This document shows positions 25,750 to 34,948 of a stretch of DNA of 41,200 nucleotides, piece after piece. The DNA is from an uncultured Bryobacteraceae bacterium (GTDB lineage: Bacteria > Acidobacteriota > Terriglobia > Bryobacterales > Bryobacteraceae). The notes below the pieces were generated by a model. The model did not search any database and had not been told where the DNA came from. It worked only from the letters and a program-made list of their open reading frames with translations. The stretch is taken from the NCBI GenBank assembly GCA_937920635.1, contig CAKZUE010000029.1, forward strand, positions 1 through 41,200, read 5' to 3'. Positions within the stretch are counted from its first letter, which is position 1, and each line of letters begins with the position of its first letter. The position numbers and the translations under genes were made by a program.

Positions 25750-26364
25750 ATGCATCCTAGATTTCCCCGCCCGCGCGTCAGAGTCCGAGAAAACGTCAAC
25801 GAAGCCATCCGGGCGCGAGAAGTGCGCGCCGTGTTTCCCGACGGCTCCGTCGAGATCATGCCGACCCAGCAGGCGATCCGGCGCGCCAAGGAGCTGGGGC
25901 TCGACCTCATCCTTGTGGCGCCGACCGCCGAGCCGCCCGTCGCCAAGGCGATGGACTACGGGCAGTGGCAATACGAGCAGAAGAAGAAGCAGCAGGAAGC
26001 GAAGAAGAAGCAGCATGTGATCCAGGTGAAGGAGTTGAAATTCCGCCCCAACACCGACGATCACGACTACGACTTCAAGCTGAAACATGCCATCCGCTTT
26101 CTGATGGAAGGCAACCGCGTCAAGGCCATGGTGCAGTTCCGCGGACGGGAGATCGCCCACGCCGACATTGGCAAGAACCTGCTGATGCGGCTTGCCGGGG
26201 ACCTGGCGCAGTACGGCACGATCGAAGGGCAGCCGCGCCTGGAAGGCCGCTTCGCCCACATCATCATCACGCCGGTGAAAAAAGAGGGCAAGAAGGAGAA
26301 GCCTGCCGAGCCGAAGCCCGCTTCGCCGGCGCCTCCCGAAAAACCGGACGCTGCGCAGAGCTGA
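25750..26364 (+). CDS. infC: Translation initiation factor IF-3
   Basis: 204 residues. The N-terminal domain has NEAIRAREVRAVFPDGS, and PPVAKAMDYGQWQYEQ precedes the lysine-rich linker. The C-terminal domain has FRPNTDDHDYDFKLKHAIRFL and VQFRGREIAH. It binds the 30S subunit and checks start codons. A 28-residue Lys/Pro/Ala tail extends beyond the usual end. It starts with ATG rather than the AUU/AUC used for autoregulation in enterobacteria. rpmI and rplT, the usual neighbours, are absent: glgC converges from the right. Confidence 0.95.
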   Translation: MHPRFPRPRVRVRENVNEAIRAREVRAVFPDGSVEIMPTQQAIRRAKELGLDLILVAPTAEPPVAKAMDYGQWQYEQKKKQQEAKKKQHVIQVKELKFRPNTDDHDYDFKLKHAIRFLMEGNRVKAMVQFRGREIAHADIGKNLLMRLAGDLAQYGTIEGQPRLEGRFAHIIITPVKKEGKKEKPAEPKPASPAPPEKPDAAQS

Positions 26365-26369
26365 ACGGC

Positions 26370-26392
26370 GGCGCCGCTGGCATGGCGGCGTC
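26370..26392. terminator. Hairpin between convergent infC and glgC
   Basis: GGCGCCGC (26370-26377), loop TGGCATG, GCGGCGTC (26385-26392): eight pairs including one G-T. There is no T-tract on either side. It fills the 39-base convergent gap and may end both transcripts. Confidence 0.4.
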
Positions 26393-26403
26393 GCGCGGAC
26401 GCT

Positions 26404-27657
26404 TCAGATCTCCAGCGGCGACACAGGCACGCGCGAGCGGCGTCCCTCCACCACCACGATTCCGCTATCGGTCACGTGATACCTCTTGCGGTCGGCTTCG
26501 AGATCGTGGCCGATCACCGCGCCCTCGGGCACGGCGACGTTCTTGTCGAGGATGGCGCGCCGGATGCGGGCGCGGCGGCCGATGTCGCAATTATCGAAAA
26601 TGATCGAATCTTCCACCAGGGCGCCCGAATGCACGCGCACGCCGCGGCCAATGATCGAGTTGCGCACCATGCCGCCGGAGAGAATGGAGCCTGAACTCAC
26701 GATGGAGTCGATCGCCTGCCCGCGGCGGTTTTCGTCGTCAAACGTGAACTTGGCCGGAGGGTCGTCATATCCGGCGGTGCGCAGCGGCCACTGCTTGTTG
26801 TACAGGTTCAGCACCGGACTCACCGCGCGCAGGTCCATGTTGGCGTCGTAATAGGCGTCGATGGTTCCCACATCCCGCCAGTAGACGGGGGCGCCGACGG
26901 GGTCTCCCGGGATGATGTTGGTGTTGAAATCATAGGCGAAGACGTCGCCGCGGGCGACCCATTTGGGCAGGATGTCCCGCCCGAAATCATGAGAAGAATT
27001 CTCATCGTGCGCGTCCTCGTAAAGGTATTTCAGCAGCGAAGGAGTCGAGAATATGTAGTTGCCCATGGAAGCGAGCACGCGCGAGGGGTCGCCGGGGATG
27101 GCGGGCGCGTCGGACTTTTTCTCGTGAAAGGCGAGAATCCGGCCGTCTTCAGCCACCTCAATGACGCCGAATTCCGCGGCCATTTCCTTCGGCACGGGGA
27201 TGGCGGCGACGGTGGCCTGGGCGCGCTTCTGTTCGTGATACTCGATCATCTCGCGCACGTTCATGCGGTAGACGTGATCGGCGCCGAAGACGGCCACCAC
27301 GTGTGGCTCGGACTGTTCGATGAGGTTGATGTTCTGGAAGATGGCGTCGGCGGTGCCGCGGTACCAGGTTTCGCCCGGAGAGCGCATCTGGGCGGGCACG
27401 GGGATGATGTAGCGGTCCTTCAGGATGCCGGAGAACTCCCAGCCGTCACGCAGATGTTGCAACAGCGACTGGCTCTTGAACTGGATGAGGACATAAATGG
27501 AATGAAGGCCGGAATTGACCAGGTTCGAGAGCACAAAGTCGACGATGCGGTACTGGCCGCCAAACGGGACTGCTGGTTTGGCGCGCTCTTTTGTCAGGGG
27601 GTAGAGGCGGGTGCCTTTGCCCCCGGCGAGGACGAATGACAGAACGCGCAGATGCAT
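26404..27657 (-). CDS. glgC: Glucose-1-phosphate adenylyltransferase (ADP-glucose pyrophosphorylase)
   Basis: 417 residues, family length. The nucleotidyltransferase domain begins with LAGGKGTRLYPLTKERAKPAVPFGG and continues with GTADAIFQN and VAVFGADHVYRM. A left-handed beta-helix follows (SIVSSGSILSGGMVRNSIIGRGVRV in part). It makes ADP-glucose for glycogen. Start chosen at 27657, with AAGGAG about ten bases upstream. It follows glnD on the same strand after 55 bases, but belongs to a different pathway. Confidence 0.95.
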   Translation of the reverse strand: MHLRVLSFVLAGGKGTRLYPLTKERAKPAVPFGGQYRIVDFVLSNLVNSGLHSIYVLIQFKSQSLLQHLRDGWEFSGILKDRYIIPVPAQMRSPGETWYRGTADAIFQNINLIEQSEPHVVAVFGADHVYRMNVREMIEYHEQKRAQATVAAIPVPKEMAAEFGVIEVAEDGRILAFHEKKSDAPAIPGDPSRVLASMGNYIFSTPSLLKYLYEDAHDENSSHDFGRDILPKWVARGDVFAYDFNTNIIPGDPVGAPVYWRDVGTIDAYYDANMDLRAVSPVLNLYNKQWPLRTAGYDDPPAKFTFDDENRRGQAIDSIVSSGSILSGGMVRNSIIGRGVRVHSGALVEDSIIFDNCDIGRRARIRRAILDKNVAVPEGAVIGHDLEADRKRYHVTDSGIVVVEGRRSRVPVSPLEI

Positions 27658-27712
27658 GGCTGCAATCTCCTTCGGCGTGCATGATATCACCGGCCTTTGC
27701 CGCAACGCTGTG

Positions 27713-30142
27713 TCAAGAGCGGTGGATCGCGCCGGAGCACGCGCGATGGAGAGCGGCGCGCAGGGAGGATTGCCGGTCAGGCGCGAGCACGGCGCCCGCG
27801 TGCGTGACGTAGAAAACATCGATCGCCTTGTGCGCGCGCGTGTCGACGAGCACGAGGCGGATGTCGCAACCCTCGGCGGAGATGGCCGAGGCCAAATCAT
27901 GCAGCAGCGCGGGGCGGTCCTGCGCCACAACCTCCACGACAGTGGCATGGCCGGCGAGGTCCTGAAAAAACGTGATGGCGGGCGCCATGGCGGCGGCGCG
28001 CGCCGGCAGGCGCGGCGCGGCGCGGCGGCGCAGCAGTTCGGCGGCGGAGGCGCGCCCGGCGGCGGCGCGCATGAGCGTTTCCGCCAGGCGCTCCTGTTCG
28101 GGCGGGTTCAACTCCAGCGTGCGGTGCGGGTCGGCAAAGCGGAAACTGTCCACGGCGAAGCCGTCCTGGTGCGTGAAAGCCTCGCACTGCACGATCTCCA
28201 TGCCGAACGAGGACAGCGCGCCGGCCAGATCGGCGAACAGGTGCGGATGGTCGGCGGCGGCGATCATGGCCAGCCATGCGCCGTCGGATGGCGACAGCCG
28301 CACGGCCGCCTTCCCGGCGCGCGCCTTTTCCAGCAGCATGGCGTCCTGTTCGAAGTCCTCCGCTGTCCGGCCCCAGCGGTAGCGCGCGGGCAGGCCGGCT
28401 AGCAAAGCCCGCGCCGAAGGACTCAAAGAGGCCAGCAGGGCGGCTCCGTTGTCAGCGGGCTCGTCGAGGCCGCTTTCGATGCGGGCGTGCAACGTGCGGT
28501 AGAGGCTGAACAGTTGCGAGGCGCGCCAGACCGTCATGCGGCCCGCGCCCACGGCGCTGATGTCGGCGTAAGTCAGCAGCACCAGCAGGCGCAGGCGGTC
28601 GGCCGTGCCTATCTCGCGCGCCAGCCACTGCTGCACCGGCAGCGCAGCCACATCCCGCGTCTGCATGGTTTCGCTCAGCAGCAGGTGCTTCTCGATCAGG
28701 AACAGCACCGCGGACTGATCCTGCGGCGAAAAGCCTTCCCGCTCGAGAAACACGCGCGCGATGTCGAGCGACTCCCGCGTGTGATCGCGGCCCTTGCCTT
28801 TCCCGATGTCGTGCAGCAGCAGGGCCAGGCGCAGCAGCCACCGGTCGCGCCCGCATTCCTCCCAGATCTCGGCAAGACTGCTCCGCGGCGGCGCCTTTTC
28901 GCCGGGGAGTTCTTCGAGCAGTTCCAGCGCGGCGTTGGTGTGTTCGTCGACGGTGAAGCGGTGGTAGAAGTCCGGCACGACGAGGTGGTCGATGCGCCGC
29001 CATTCCGGCAGCGCGGAGGAGAGGAATCCGGTGGAACGCATGGCACGCACGCCGGCGGCGGCGTAAGGCAGGCTGAAGAGCTCGCGCCAGAAGGCCGCGC
29101 CTGCCGGGCGGCCGGCGCGCCGCTCCATCCATGCCGGCGCATGACGCTCCAGCCGCGCCTCCGTCTCCCGGGAAGGCATCAGGCCGTGCCGCGCCGTGAA
29201 GAGAAAAAGGCGCAGCGGCAGCTCCGCGTCCCGTTCCAAAAGCCCGGGATTGCGCAAGAAAACGAGTTCGCGCGAGACCGTGAAGTCCGCCGTCGACAGC
29301 CGCCTGCGCCGGTCAAACCACGCGGAGAGCCGCCACCGGTCCTGCGATTGCGACTCTTCCATGGCGCGTTCGGCGCCGCGCAGGACGGCGTTCGCGTTCA
29401 GATACCAGGCGCGCATGAAAGACGCCGGATCGCCGGCGCCGAGAAGGCCCTCCCGCGCCGCCGCATCCTGAGAGTCGAAGTCGAGCACATTATTGTCGCG
29501 CCCGTGCCGGCGGTGCAGGAAGATGCGCACGGCTGCCAGCGTTTCCAGCAGGCCCTCCGGAGGCGCGAACCCTGCCGCGCCGGACAACTGCGCCAGCCAC
29601 TCGATGGTTTGCAGATCGCGCAACCCGCCCGGGCTCTCTTTTACGTCGGGCTCGAGATGGAAGATCGTCCGCTGGAACCGCGCATGGCGGGCGCGGGCGG
29701 CCGTGCACACGAGGCGCGCGATCTCGGCGCCGCGGCTTTGCTGGAAGCGGCGCCAGCGCGATTCGAATTCCGCAAACAGCCCGGAATCGCCGGCCAGCAG
29801 CCTGTGGTCGAGCAGCGAGATGGCCAGCTCCGGATTGCCAGGCTGAAGCGCGCAGCATTCCTCGATGGTGCGCACCGAATGCGAGGCCCGCAGGCCGGCA
29901 TCCCAGAGCCGGCGGAGGAATTCTCCGGCTCGGTCGCGCTCGCGGATCGAGGACAGCGGCCGCGCCGCCAGCAGCAACAGGTCGACGTCGGAGCAGGGGA
30001 AGAGCCTCCGGCGGCCGTAGCCCCCGGCCGCCAGCAGCGCGAGACCGGGGGCTTCCAGATGCAGGGCGAACGCCTCGCCGACCCGCGCGTCCACGCTCTG
30101 CGTCCGCGCTTCCAGCAGGCTGGCGGCGGACTCAGAGGGCAT
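27713..30142 (-). CDS. glnD: PII uridylyltransferase/uridylyl-removing enzyme GlnD
   Basis: About 809 residues. Nucleotidyltransferase motif GGYGRRRLFPCSDVDLL lies near 40-56, followed by the GlnD-UR/UTase helical region with RDLQTIEWL. The HD hydrolase motif is at His444-Asp445 (LLHDIGKGKGRDHT), and two ACT domains sit in the last about 180 residues (FADLAGALSSFGMEI and ALLHDLASAISAEGCDI). It uridylylates PII when glutamine is low and reverses this when it is high. The start at 30142 overlaps the glnB end by 11 bases. The N-terminus is shorter than in E. coli, so an upstream start (ATG 30160) is possible. Confidence 0.93.
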   Translation of the reverse strand: MPSESAASLLEARTQSVDARVGEAFALHLEAPGLALLAAGGYGRRRLFPCSDVDLLLLAARPLSSIRERDRAGEFLRRLWDAGLRASHSVRTIEECCALQPGNPELAISLLDHRLLAGDSGLFAEFESRWRRFQQSRGAEIARLVCTAARARHARFQRTIFHLEPDVKESPGGLRDLQTIEWLAQLSGAAGFAPPEGLLETLAAVRIFLHRRHGRDNNVLDFDSQDAAAREGLLGAGDPASFMRAWYLNANAVLRGAERAMEESQSQDRWRLSAWFDRRRRLSTADFTVSRELVFLRNPGLLERDAELPLRLFLFTARHGLMPSRETEARLERHAPAWMERRAGRPAGAAFWRELFSLPYAAAGVRAMRSTGFLSSALPEWRRIDHLVVPDFYHRFTVDEHTNAALELLEELPGEKAPPRSSLAEIWEECGRDRWLLRLALLLHDIGKGKGRDHTRESLDIARVFLEREGFSPQDQSAVLFLIEKHLLLSETMQTRDVAALPVQQWLAREIGTADRLRLLVLLTYADISAVGAGRMTVWRASQLFSLYRTLHARIESGLDEPADNGAALLASLSPSARALLAGLPARYRWGRTAEDFEQDAMLLEKARAGKAAVRLSPSDGAWLAMIAAADHPHLFADLAGALSSFGMEIVQCEAFTHQDGFAVDSFRFADPHRTLELNPPEQERLAETLMRAAAGRASAAELLRRRAAPRLPARAAAMAPAITFFQDLAGHATVVEVVAQDRPALLHDLASAISAEGCDIRLVLVDTRAHKAIDVFYVTHAGAVLAPDRQSSLRAALHRACSGAIHRS

Positions 30143-30470
30143 CCACGCCGCGGTCGTCATTGCGGATGCGCAAGGCCTCCTCGACTGCCAGCACGAAGAT
30201 CTTCCCATCGCCAATCTTGCCCGTGCGGGCTGCGGCGGCAATGGTGGAGACGATCTCGGCGGCGCGCTCGGCGCGGCAGAAGATCTCGATCTTCGCCTTC
30301 GGCAGCAGATCCACCTGGTACTCCTGGCCGCGGTAGACCTCCTTGTGCCCTTTCTGGCGGCCGTGGCCGCGCACTTCGGTGATGGTCATGCCATCGACAC
30401 CGATCTGTTTCAGGGCCTCTTTCACGTCCTCGAGTTTGAAGGGCTGGATGATGGCTTCGATTTTCTTCAC
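30132..30470 (-). CDS. glnB: Nitrogen regulatory protein P-II
   Basis: 112 residues from the GTG at 30470, giving VKKIEAIIQPFKLEDVKEAL. The T-loop GRQKGHKEVYRGQEYQVDLLPK (read in two parts) carries Tyr51, the uridylylation site in enterobacterial PII. EEALRIRNDDRGVDAL closes the protein. It lies 16 bases after amtB and overlaps glnD, so sensor, target channel and modifying enzyme share one operon. Confidence 0.96.
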   Translation of the reverse strand: MKKIEAIIQPFKLEDVKEALKQIGVDGMTITEVRGHGRQKGHKEVYRGQEYQVDLLPKAKIEIFCRAERAAEIVSTIAAAARTGKIGDGKIFVLAVEEALRIRNDDRGVDAL

Positions 30471-30486
30471 GGCTGCACCTCTTTGC

Positions 30487-31857
30487 TTACGCCTCGAAAC
30501 TGTAGCCTTCTTCGCCGTGCATCGAGAGATCGAGCCCGTCGGTCTCATGCTCCGGCGCGGCGCGCAATCCGCAGGCGAGGTCGGCGATCTTCAGGCAGAT
30601 GAAGCTGCCTGCGGCGGCCAGGACGATGGCCATCAAAGCGCCGAGTCCCTGATTCACGATCTGCGCCGCGTTGCCGTCCACCAGCCCGAGCGGCGCCGGG
30701 TTGCCCGCGGAATCCTTCAGCGCGTTGTTCACGGCTTTGGTGGCGAACACGCCGGTCAGCAGCGCGCCGAGCGTGCCGCCGGCGCCGTGGACGCCGAACG
30801 CGTCCAACGAGTCGTCATAGCCGAGCCGCATCTTGACCACCGCCACCATCGCGTAGCAGAACACCCCGGCCAGCAGGCCAATCAGCAGAGCAGGCATCGG
30901 AAGCACAAAACCGGAGGCGGGCGTGATGGCGACCAGTCCGGCCACGCAGCCCGAAATTCCGCCGAGCACCGAAGGCTTGCCCGTGCGCAGCCACTCCGCG
31001 GCCAGCCAGCCGGCCACGCCGCCGGCTGCGCCGAAATGCGTGGCCACGAACGCCGAAGCTGCCAGTGGTCCCGCACCGAGCGCGGAGCCCGCATTGAACC
31101 CGAACCATCCAAACCACAGCAGGCACGCGCCGGCGAAGCTCAACACCAGCGAGTGCGGCCGCATCGGCTCCTGTAAGTAGCCCGCGCGCGGTTTCAGATA
31201 CAGCGCCGCGATCAAAGCGGAGACGCCGGAGGTGATGTGCACCACCGTCCCCCCGGCGAAATCGAAGCAGGGGATCTTCCCGCCGGAGAACGCGTTGAAC
31301 AACCCTCCCTTGCCCCACACCATGTGCGCCATCGGGAAATACACGATCAGCAGCCATAGCGTCGTATAGACGACCATGCCGCTGAACTTGATCCGCTCGG
31401 CGTAGGCGCCGGAGATCAGCGCCGGCGTGATGATGGCGAACATCATCTGGAACGCCATGAATGTCAGGTGGGGCAGCGTGGCGGCGTAGTCCGCGTTCGG
31501 CTCCATGCCGACGCCGCGGAGGAACAGATACTGGAAGCCGCCGATGACAGCGTTGCCCTCGCCAAAGGCGAGGCTGTAACCCACGACAGCCCAGAGCACG
31601 GTGGCCAGCGCCATCAGGATGAAGCTGTGCATCATGGTGCCGAGCACGTTCTTGCGCCGCACCAGTCCGCCGTAGAACAGGGCGAGTCCGGGGCCGGTCA
31701 TCAACAGCACGAGGGCGCAACTGGCCAGCATCCAGGCGTTGTCGGCTGAAATCTGCGCCGCGTCGGCAGCCGCCTGGGCCGCTTTCACGGCCTCGGGCAA
31801 CTCTTCCGCTGCCGCGGTGGCGGCGGTTGTGAGAATCAGGCTGAGAGTATACTTCAT
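30487..31857 (-). CDS. amtB: Ammonium transporter AmtB
   Basis: 456 residues with a signal peptide, then 11 membrane helices. The pore histidines are His207 (VVHITSG) and His357 (FGVHGAGG), 150 residues apart as in E. coli His168/His318. The N-terminal periplasmic segment (about 20-40) is Ala/Gln-rich. The gene is first of amtB-glnB-glnD; PII would plug the channel when ammonium is ample. The ribosome site is weak. No sigma-54 promoter was found upstream. Confidence 0.96.
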   Translation of the reverse strand: MKYTLSLILTTAATAAAEELPEAVKAAQAAADAAQISADNAWMLASCALVLLMTGPGLALFYGGLVRRKNVLGTMMHSFILMALATVLWAVVGYSLAFGEGNAVIGGFQYLFLRGVGMEPNADYAATLPHLTFMAFQMMFAIITPALISGAYAERIKFSGMVVYTTLWLLIVYFPMAHMVWGKGGLFNAFSGGKIPCFDFAGGTVVHITSGVSALIAALYLKPRAGYLQEPMRPHSLVLSFAGACLLWFGWFGFNAGSALGAGPLAASAFVATHFGAAGGVAGWLAAEWLRTGKPSVLGGISGCVAGLVAITPASGFVLPMPALLIGLLAGVFCYAMVAVVKMRLGYDDSLDAFGVHGAGGTLGALLTGVFATKAVNNALKDSAGNPAPLGLVDGNAAQIVNQGLGALMAIVLAAAGSFICLKIADLACGLRAAPEHETDGLDLSMHGEEGYSFEA

Positions 31858-32273
31858 CGCACTTCGTTCAATCCTGTCGTGATGGATTTCGATCCAAGGC
31901 GCCGTGCAGCGCCCCGGAGCGGGCGCCGCCTGTCTTGCGCCGGCCTCTGCGATCCCGGCATCCAGGGAAGCAGAGCGGTTCTGATCGGTCTTGCCGGACT
32001 TGGGCGATGAGGGAAGCCGTGCCGCGTCCCAGGCCGGCAGGGCATTGAGCGCGGGCCCGACGGGGGCCGCTTATGCTGATGCTAAACCGCAGCGGCGCGG
32101 AAAATCCAACAGATAATTCTTCTGAAGCTCAATCAAAAATTGTATCGGAGGCGCGCAAAGCGGGAACCGGCGCCGCTTGGCTACAGTAAGAAAGGAAACT
32201 CTGCCGGCCGGTTCTCCTGCCGATCCCCGCCCGGCGGGCCGACGGAGAGAGGATCTGCCACACCGGCGGTCTC
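31858..32273. other. 416-base divergent intergenic region
   Basis: No convincing gene on either strand. The half near amtB (31858-32080) is GC-rich and could hold leader RNA. A window at 32086-32150 is AT-rich (including AATCAAAAATTGTAT) and is the likely home of the divergent promoters for amtB and the antiporter. TACAAT read leftward is a possible -10, but no matching -35 is clear. I did not find a TGGCAC-N5-TTGC sigma-54 site or a known riboswitch. Confidence 0.5.
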
Positions 32274-33509
32274 ATGATGTGGATGAATCAACCTGTGCCT
32301 GCCCTGCTCGTTGCTGGCGGCGAAGTGGATAAGCTGCCGCTCCAGCTTCTGGTGGTCTTCGGTTTCGCCAAGCTGCTGGCCGAGGTGGCGCAGCGCCTGC
32401 GCATGCCCGGCATCGTCGGCGGGCTGGTGGCGGGCATCGTCATCGGCCCGTCGGGCTTCGGCTGGATTCAATACGACGAACTGCTGCACGCCATGGCGGA
32501 GCTGGGCGTGATGTTCCTGCTGTTCCAGGTGGGGCTGGAAGTGAAGGCCTCGGAACTGGTGCGCGTGGGCAAAGTGGCGCTGCTGTCGGCGGTGCTGGGC
32601 GTGGCGCTGCCGTTCGTGGCCGGCTGGGCGATCATGGTGGCGGCGGGCCACCCGCAGATCGAATCGATCTTCATGGGAGCGGCGATGGTGGCCACCAGCG
32701 TGGGCATCACGGCGCAGGTGCTGGCTTCCAAAGGCGTGCTGAGCCACCGGACGGCGCAGGTGATCCTGGCGGCGGCGGTGATCGACGACGTGCTGGGTCT
32801 GCTGGTGCTGGCGGTGGTGTCGTCGATGGCGCGCGCGGGAGGCGCCGACTGGGCGGGGCTGGCCGTGTCCACGGTGGTCTCGGTCGTTTTCGTCTTGGCC
32901 GTGGCGAAGTACGGATCGCGCACCGCCGGCCTGGTGGTGCCGAGGCTGACGCAGAGCCTGCGGGTGGATGAGGCCGAATTCGCCGTGGCCGTGACGTTCC
33001 TGTTCGTGATGGCTCTGCTGGCGACGTATTCGGGCGTGGCGGCCATCATTGGCGCCTTTCTGGCGGGCATGGCTCTGGCTGAGACGGCTTCGCATCATTT
33101 GCACACGCTGGTGCGCGGCGCGGGCGAGCTGATGGTGCCGTTCTTTCTGGCCTCCATCGGCCTGCAACTGGACACGAGCGTCTTCCGCAGCGGCAGCACG
33201 GTTGTGCTGGCTCTGGTCATTCTGGCAGCAGCGGTGGCTTCGAAGTGGATCGGCTGCGGGCTGGGGGCTTTCTCGCTGGGCTGGAAGGACGCCGCGCGCG
33301 TCGGCGCGGGCATGGTGCCCCGCGGCGAGGTGGGCATGGTGGTGGCGCAGGTGGGCCTGAAAGCGGGCGCGATCACGCAGCCGGTTTACGGCGTGGCCGT
33401 GTTCATGGCGGTCCTGACCACGATCCTCGCCCCTCCGGTGCTGAATTTCCTGTACAAGGGAGTGGAGCCCGTGCCGCGTTCCAGCCCGCCTCCGGTGGAG
33501 CTGGGCTGA
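32274..33509 (+). CDS. CPA2-family cation:proton antiporter
   Basis: 411 residues with about 12 membrane helices. The ion-binding pair Asp171-Asp172 sits in AAVIDDVLGLLVLA. GIVGGLVAGIVIGPSGFGW and LLFQVGLEV are typical of Kef/NapA-type exchangers. There is no C-terminal RCK/TrkA-N domain, so it is a stand-alone Na+ or K+/H+ antiporter. The start could be any of three clustered ATGs. Convergent with the propeller gene after ten bases. Confidence 0.87.
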   Translation: MMWMNQPVPALLVAGGEVDKLPLQLLVVFGFAKLLAEVAQRLRMPGIVGGLVAGIVIGPSGFGWIQYDELLHAMAELGVMFLLFQVGLEVKASELVRVGKVALLSAVLGVALPFVAGWAIMVAAGHPQIESIFMGAAMVATSVGITAQVLASKGVLSHRTAQVILAAAVIDDVLGLLVLAVVSSMARAGGADWAGLAVSTVVSVVFVLAVAKYGSRTAGLVVPRLTQSLRVDEAEFAVAVTFLFVMALLATYSGVAAIIGAFLAGMALAETASHHLHTLVRGAGELMVPFFLASIGLQLDTSVFRSGSTVVLALVILAAAVASKWIGCGLGAFSLGWKDAARVGAGMVPRGEVGMVVAQVGLKAGAITQPVYGVAVFMAVLTTILAPPVLNFLYKGVEPVPRSSPPPVELG

Positions 33510-33519
33510 ACGGCGGGCC

Positions 33520-34623
33520 TCACCGCGGGACGATCACCGCAGCCAGTGGTTGCGGTCCCACCGGAATCATGGTCAACAGCGGCGCGGTCTTGCGGCGGCG
33601 CGTATCGACAGGAATCGCGGCAATCCGGATCACCGCCAGGTCGCCCGAGCCGCGGTTCAGGACAAGCGCGAACTCCTGGTCCGGCGTGATGTAGATGGCG
33701 CCCGGATCCAGGCCCACGCCGGTGACGGAAACGACTCTCTGCTCGGCAATGCTGAATGTCGTCACCGAGCCGGCTTGCGGGTTGGAGACGAACAGCAACG
33801 GCGGCGCCGCGCTGGCCGCCATTTCTCCGGGCTTGCGCCCGCTGAGCGAGGTCTGCGCAATCTCGCTGCGGTACGGGTAGGCGATGACCACCGAATCGCT
33901 GCCCTCGCCGGTAATGAAGAGCTGGCCCCCGTCGGCGCTGAAGCAGAAGCGCTCTGGCACGACGGCCAGCGGCAGTTGCACGATCACGTCGCGGGTCTGC
34001 GGATCCATCAGGATCAACTGGCGGCGGTCCAGCCCGGCGACGATCGCCATGCGGCCGTCGGATCGGAACCGCACCAGGCCGAGGCGGTCATCCACCAGCC
34101 GCGGCGGCAGGACCAGATTGGAGCCGAGGTGGATGAACAGCACCTCTCCTCCCGCCAGCGCAATACAGGCCCGCGGCTCCGCGCTGGCGACATCGAAGCT
34201 GACGGGCTTGCTCGGCAAGGGTATGGCCGAGCGCATCCGCAACGGCTCCAGGTCCACCGGCACGAGCCGCGGAGGATCCGCCATCAGGCACCACAGCCGG
34301 CCGTGCTTCAGCACTGCTGTCTGCGGCGCGCCGCCCAGCCGGAGCAGCGCCACCGGCTTCAACTGCGTTCCATCGAAGACGGACAGCGTTCCCGCCCGGC
34401 TGCACAGCGCGTAAACCTTGTCCCCGCGCGCCATCACGGTTGTCGCCGGCGCGGGCAGCGGCAGCGTCCGCTCAAACCTGAACCTCTCCAGATCCACGAC
34501 GCCCAGCGCCGCTTCCGTGGCAGAGGCCACGAAGAAACGGCCGGGGAAGCCCCCCCTGGCCCCCCTCCGGCAGGCCGCGGCGAGGCCCGTCATCGAGGCT
34601 GCCAGCGCGCGTCTGGTGATCAC
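33520..34623 (-). CDS. YncE/YVTN-type beta-propeller protein with a Tat-like leader
   Basis: 367 residues from the GTG at 34623, which overlaps the upstream gene's stop (GTGA). The leader VITRRALAASMTGLAAAC has twin arginines and a cysteine that could be lipid-modified, though the lipobox is weak. The rest is a propeller with blades such as ATTVMARGDKVYALCSRAGTL and PEFCFSADGGQLFITGEG-like repeats ending in a DPGAIYITPDQEFALVLNRGSG blade. Likely a ligand- or redox-partner-binding scaffold; function unknown. Confidence 0.75.
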   Translation of the reverse strand: MITRRALAASMTGLAAACRRGARGGFPGRFFVASATEAALGVVDLERFRFERTLPLPAPATTVMARGDKVYALCSRAGTLSVFDGTQLKPVALLRLGGAPQTAVLKHGRLWCLMADPPRLVPVDLEPLRMRSAIPLPSKPVSFDVASAEPRACIALAGGEVLFIHLGSNLVLPPRLVDDRLGLVRFRSDGRMAIVAGLDRRQLILMDPQTRDVIVQLPLAVVPERFCFSADGGQLFITGEGSDSVVIAYPYRSEIAQTSLSGRKPGEMAASAAPPLLFVSNPQAGSVTTFSIAEQRVVSVTGVGLDPGAIYITPDQEFALVLNRGSGDLAVIRIAAIPVDTRRRKTAPLLTMIPVGPQPLAAVIVPR

Positions 34624-34910
34624 AGCAGGACCGTCGTCTTGATGCCGGAGACCTCGAATGTCCGGCCGCACCGGGGATTCTTGCACCGCACCTTGTCGTC
34701 GATGAGGACCATGTAACTCTGCGCTTTCGCGAATTTGGCCCGGTCGCGCTCGTCCGCGCCTCCGGGCAGGCGGTCCTTCTTGCGCCGGACCAGCCACTGG
34801 AGTTCGTACTCCTCGACCGTGCGGCAGAACGGACAGTTCAGACGGGCCGGCTTCGTGGTCTTCGATTCACTGTAAAAGAGCCGCTCATCCACGACCTTCA
34901 ATCTTGGCAC
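34620..34910 (-). CDS. Small zinc-ribbon protein of unknown function
   Basis: 96 residues from a GTG at 34910. Two cysteine pairs, C26-x2-C29 (NCPFC) and C76-x4-C81 (CKNPRC), could form one zinc site around a charged middle segment. It overlaps the propeller gene by four bases and is divergent from the metallopeptidase gene, with 38 bases between. I do not recognise a named family. A nucleic-acid or protein-binding adaptor is possible, nothing more. Confidence 0.6.
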   Translation of the reverse strand: MPRLKVVDERLFYSESKTTKPARLNCPFCRTVEEYELQWLVRRKKDRLPGGADERDRAKFAKAQSYMVLIDDKVRCKNPRCGRTFEVSGIKTTVLL

Positions 34911-34936
34911 AATGAGCCTGCAGGCGGAGAGGGCGT

Positions 34937-34942
34937 CATAAT
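34937..34942 (+). promoter_or_regulatory. -10-like CATAAT six bases before the metallopeptidase gene
   Basis: CATAAT, then GAAATC, then the GTG start at 34949. No ribosome site lies between. Same spacing as at the GH2 and ruvX genes. Confidence 0.35.
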
Positions 34943-34948
34943 GAAATC

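Noticed and set aside
27681-27716. TTGACA and TATCAT before glgC as a promoter
   Set aside because: The spacer is 24 bases, far outside 16-19, and TTGACA overlaps the glnD stop codon.
28487-30382. A 631-codon plus-strand frame opposite glnD and glnB
   Set aside because: Composition (Arg/Gln/Ala-rich, no domains) is that of a shadow; GlnD and PII are unmistakable on the minus strand.
31858-32273. A sigma-54 promoter or glutamine riboswitch upstream of amtB
   Set aside because: No TGGCAC-N5-TTGC match on the minus strand and no recognisable riboswitch core.
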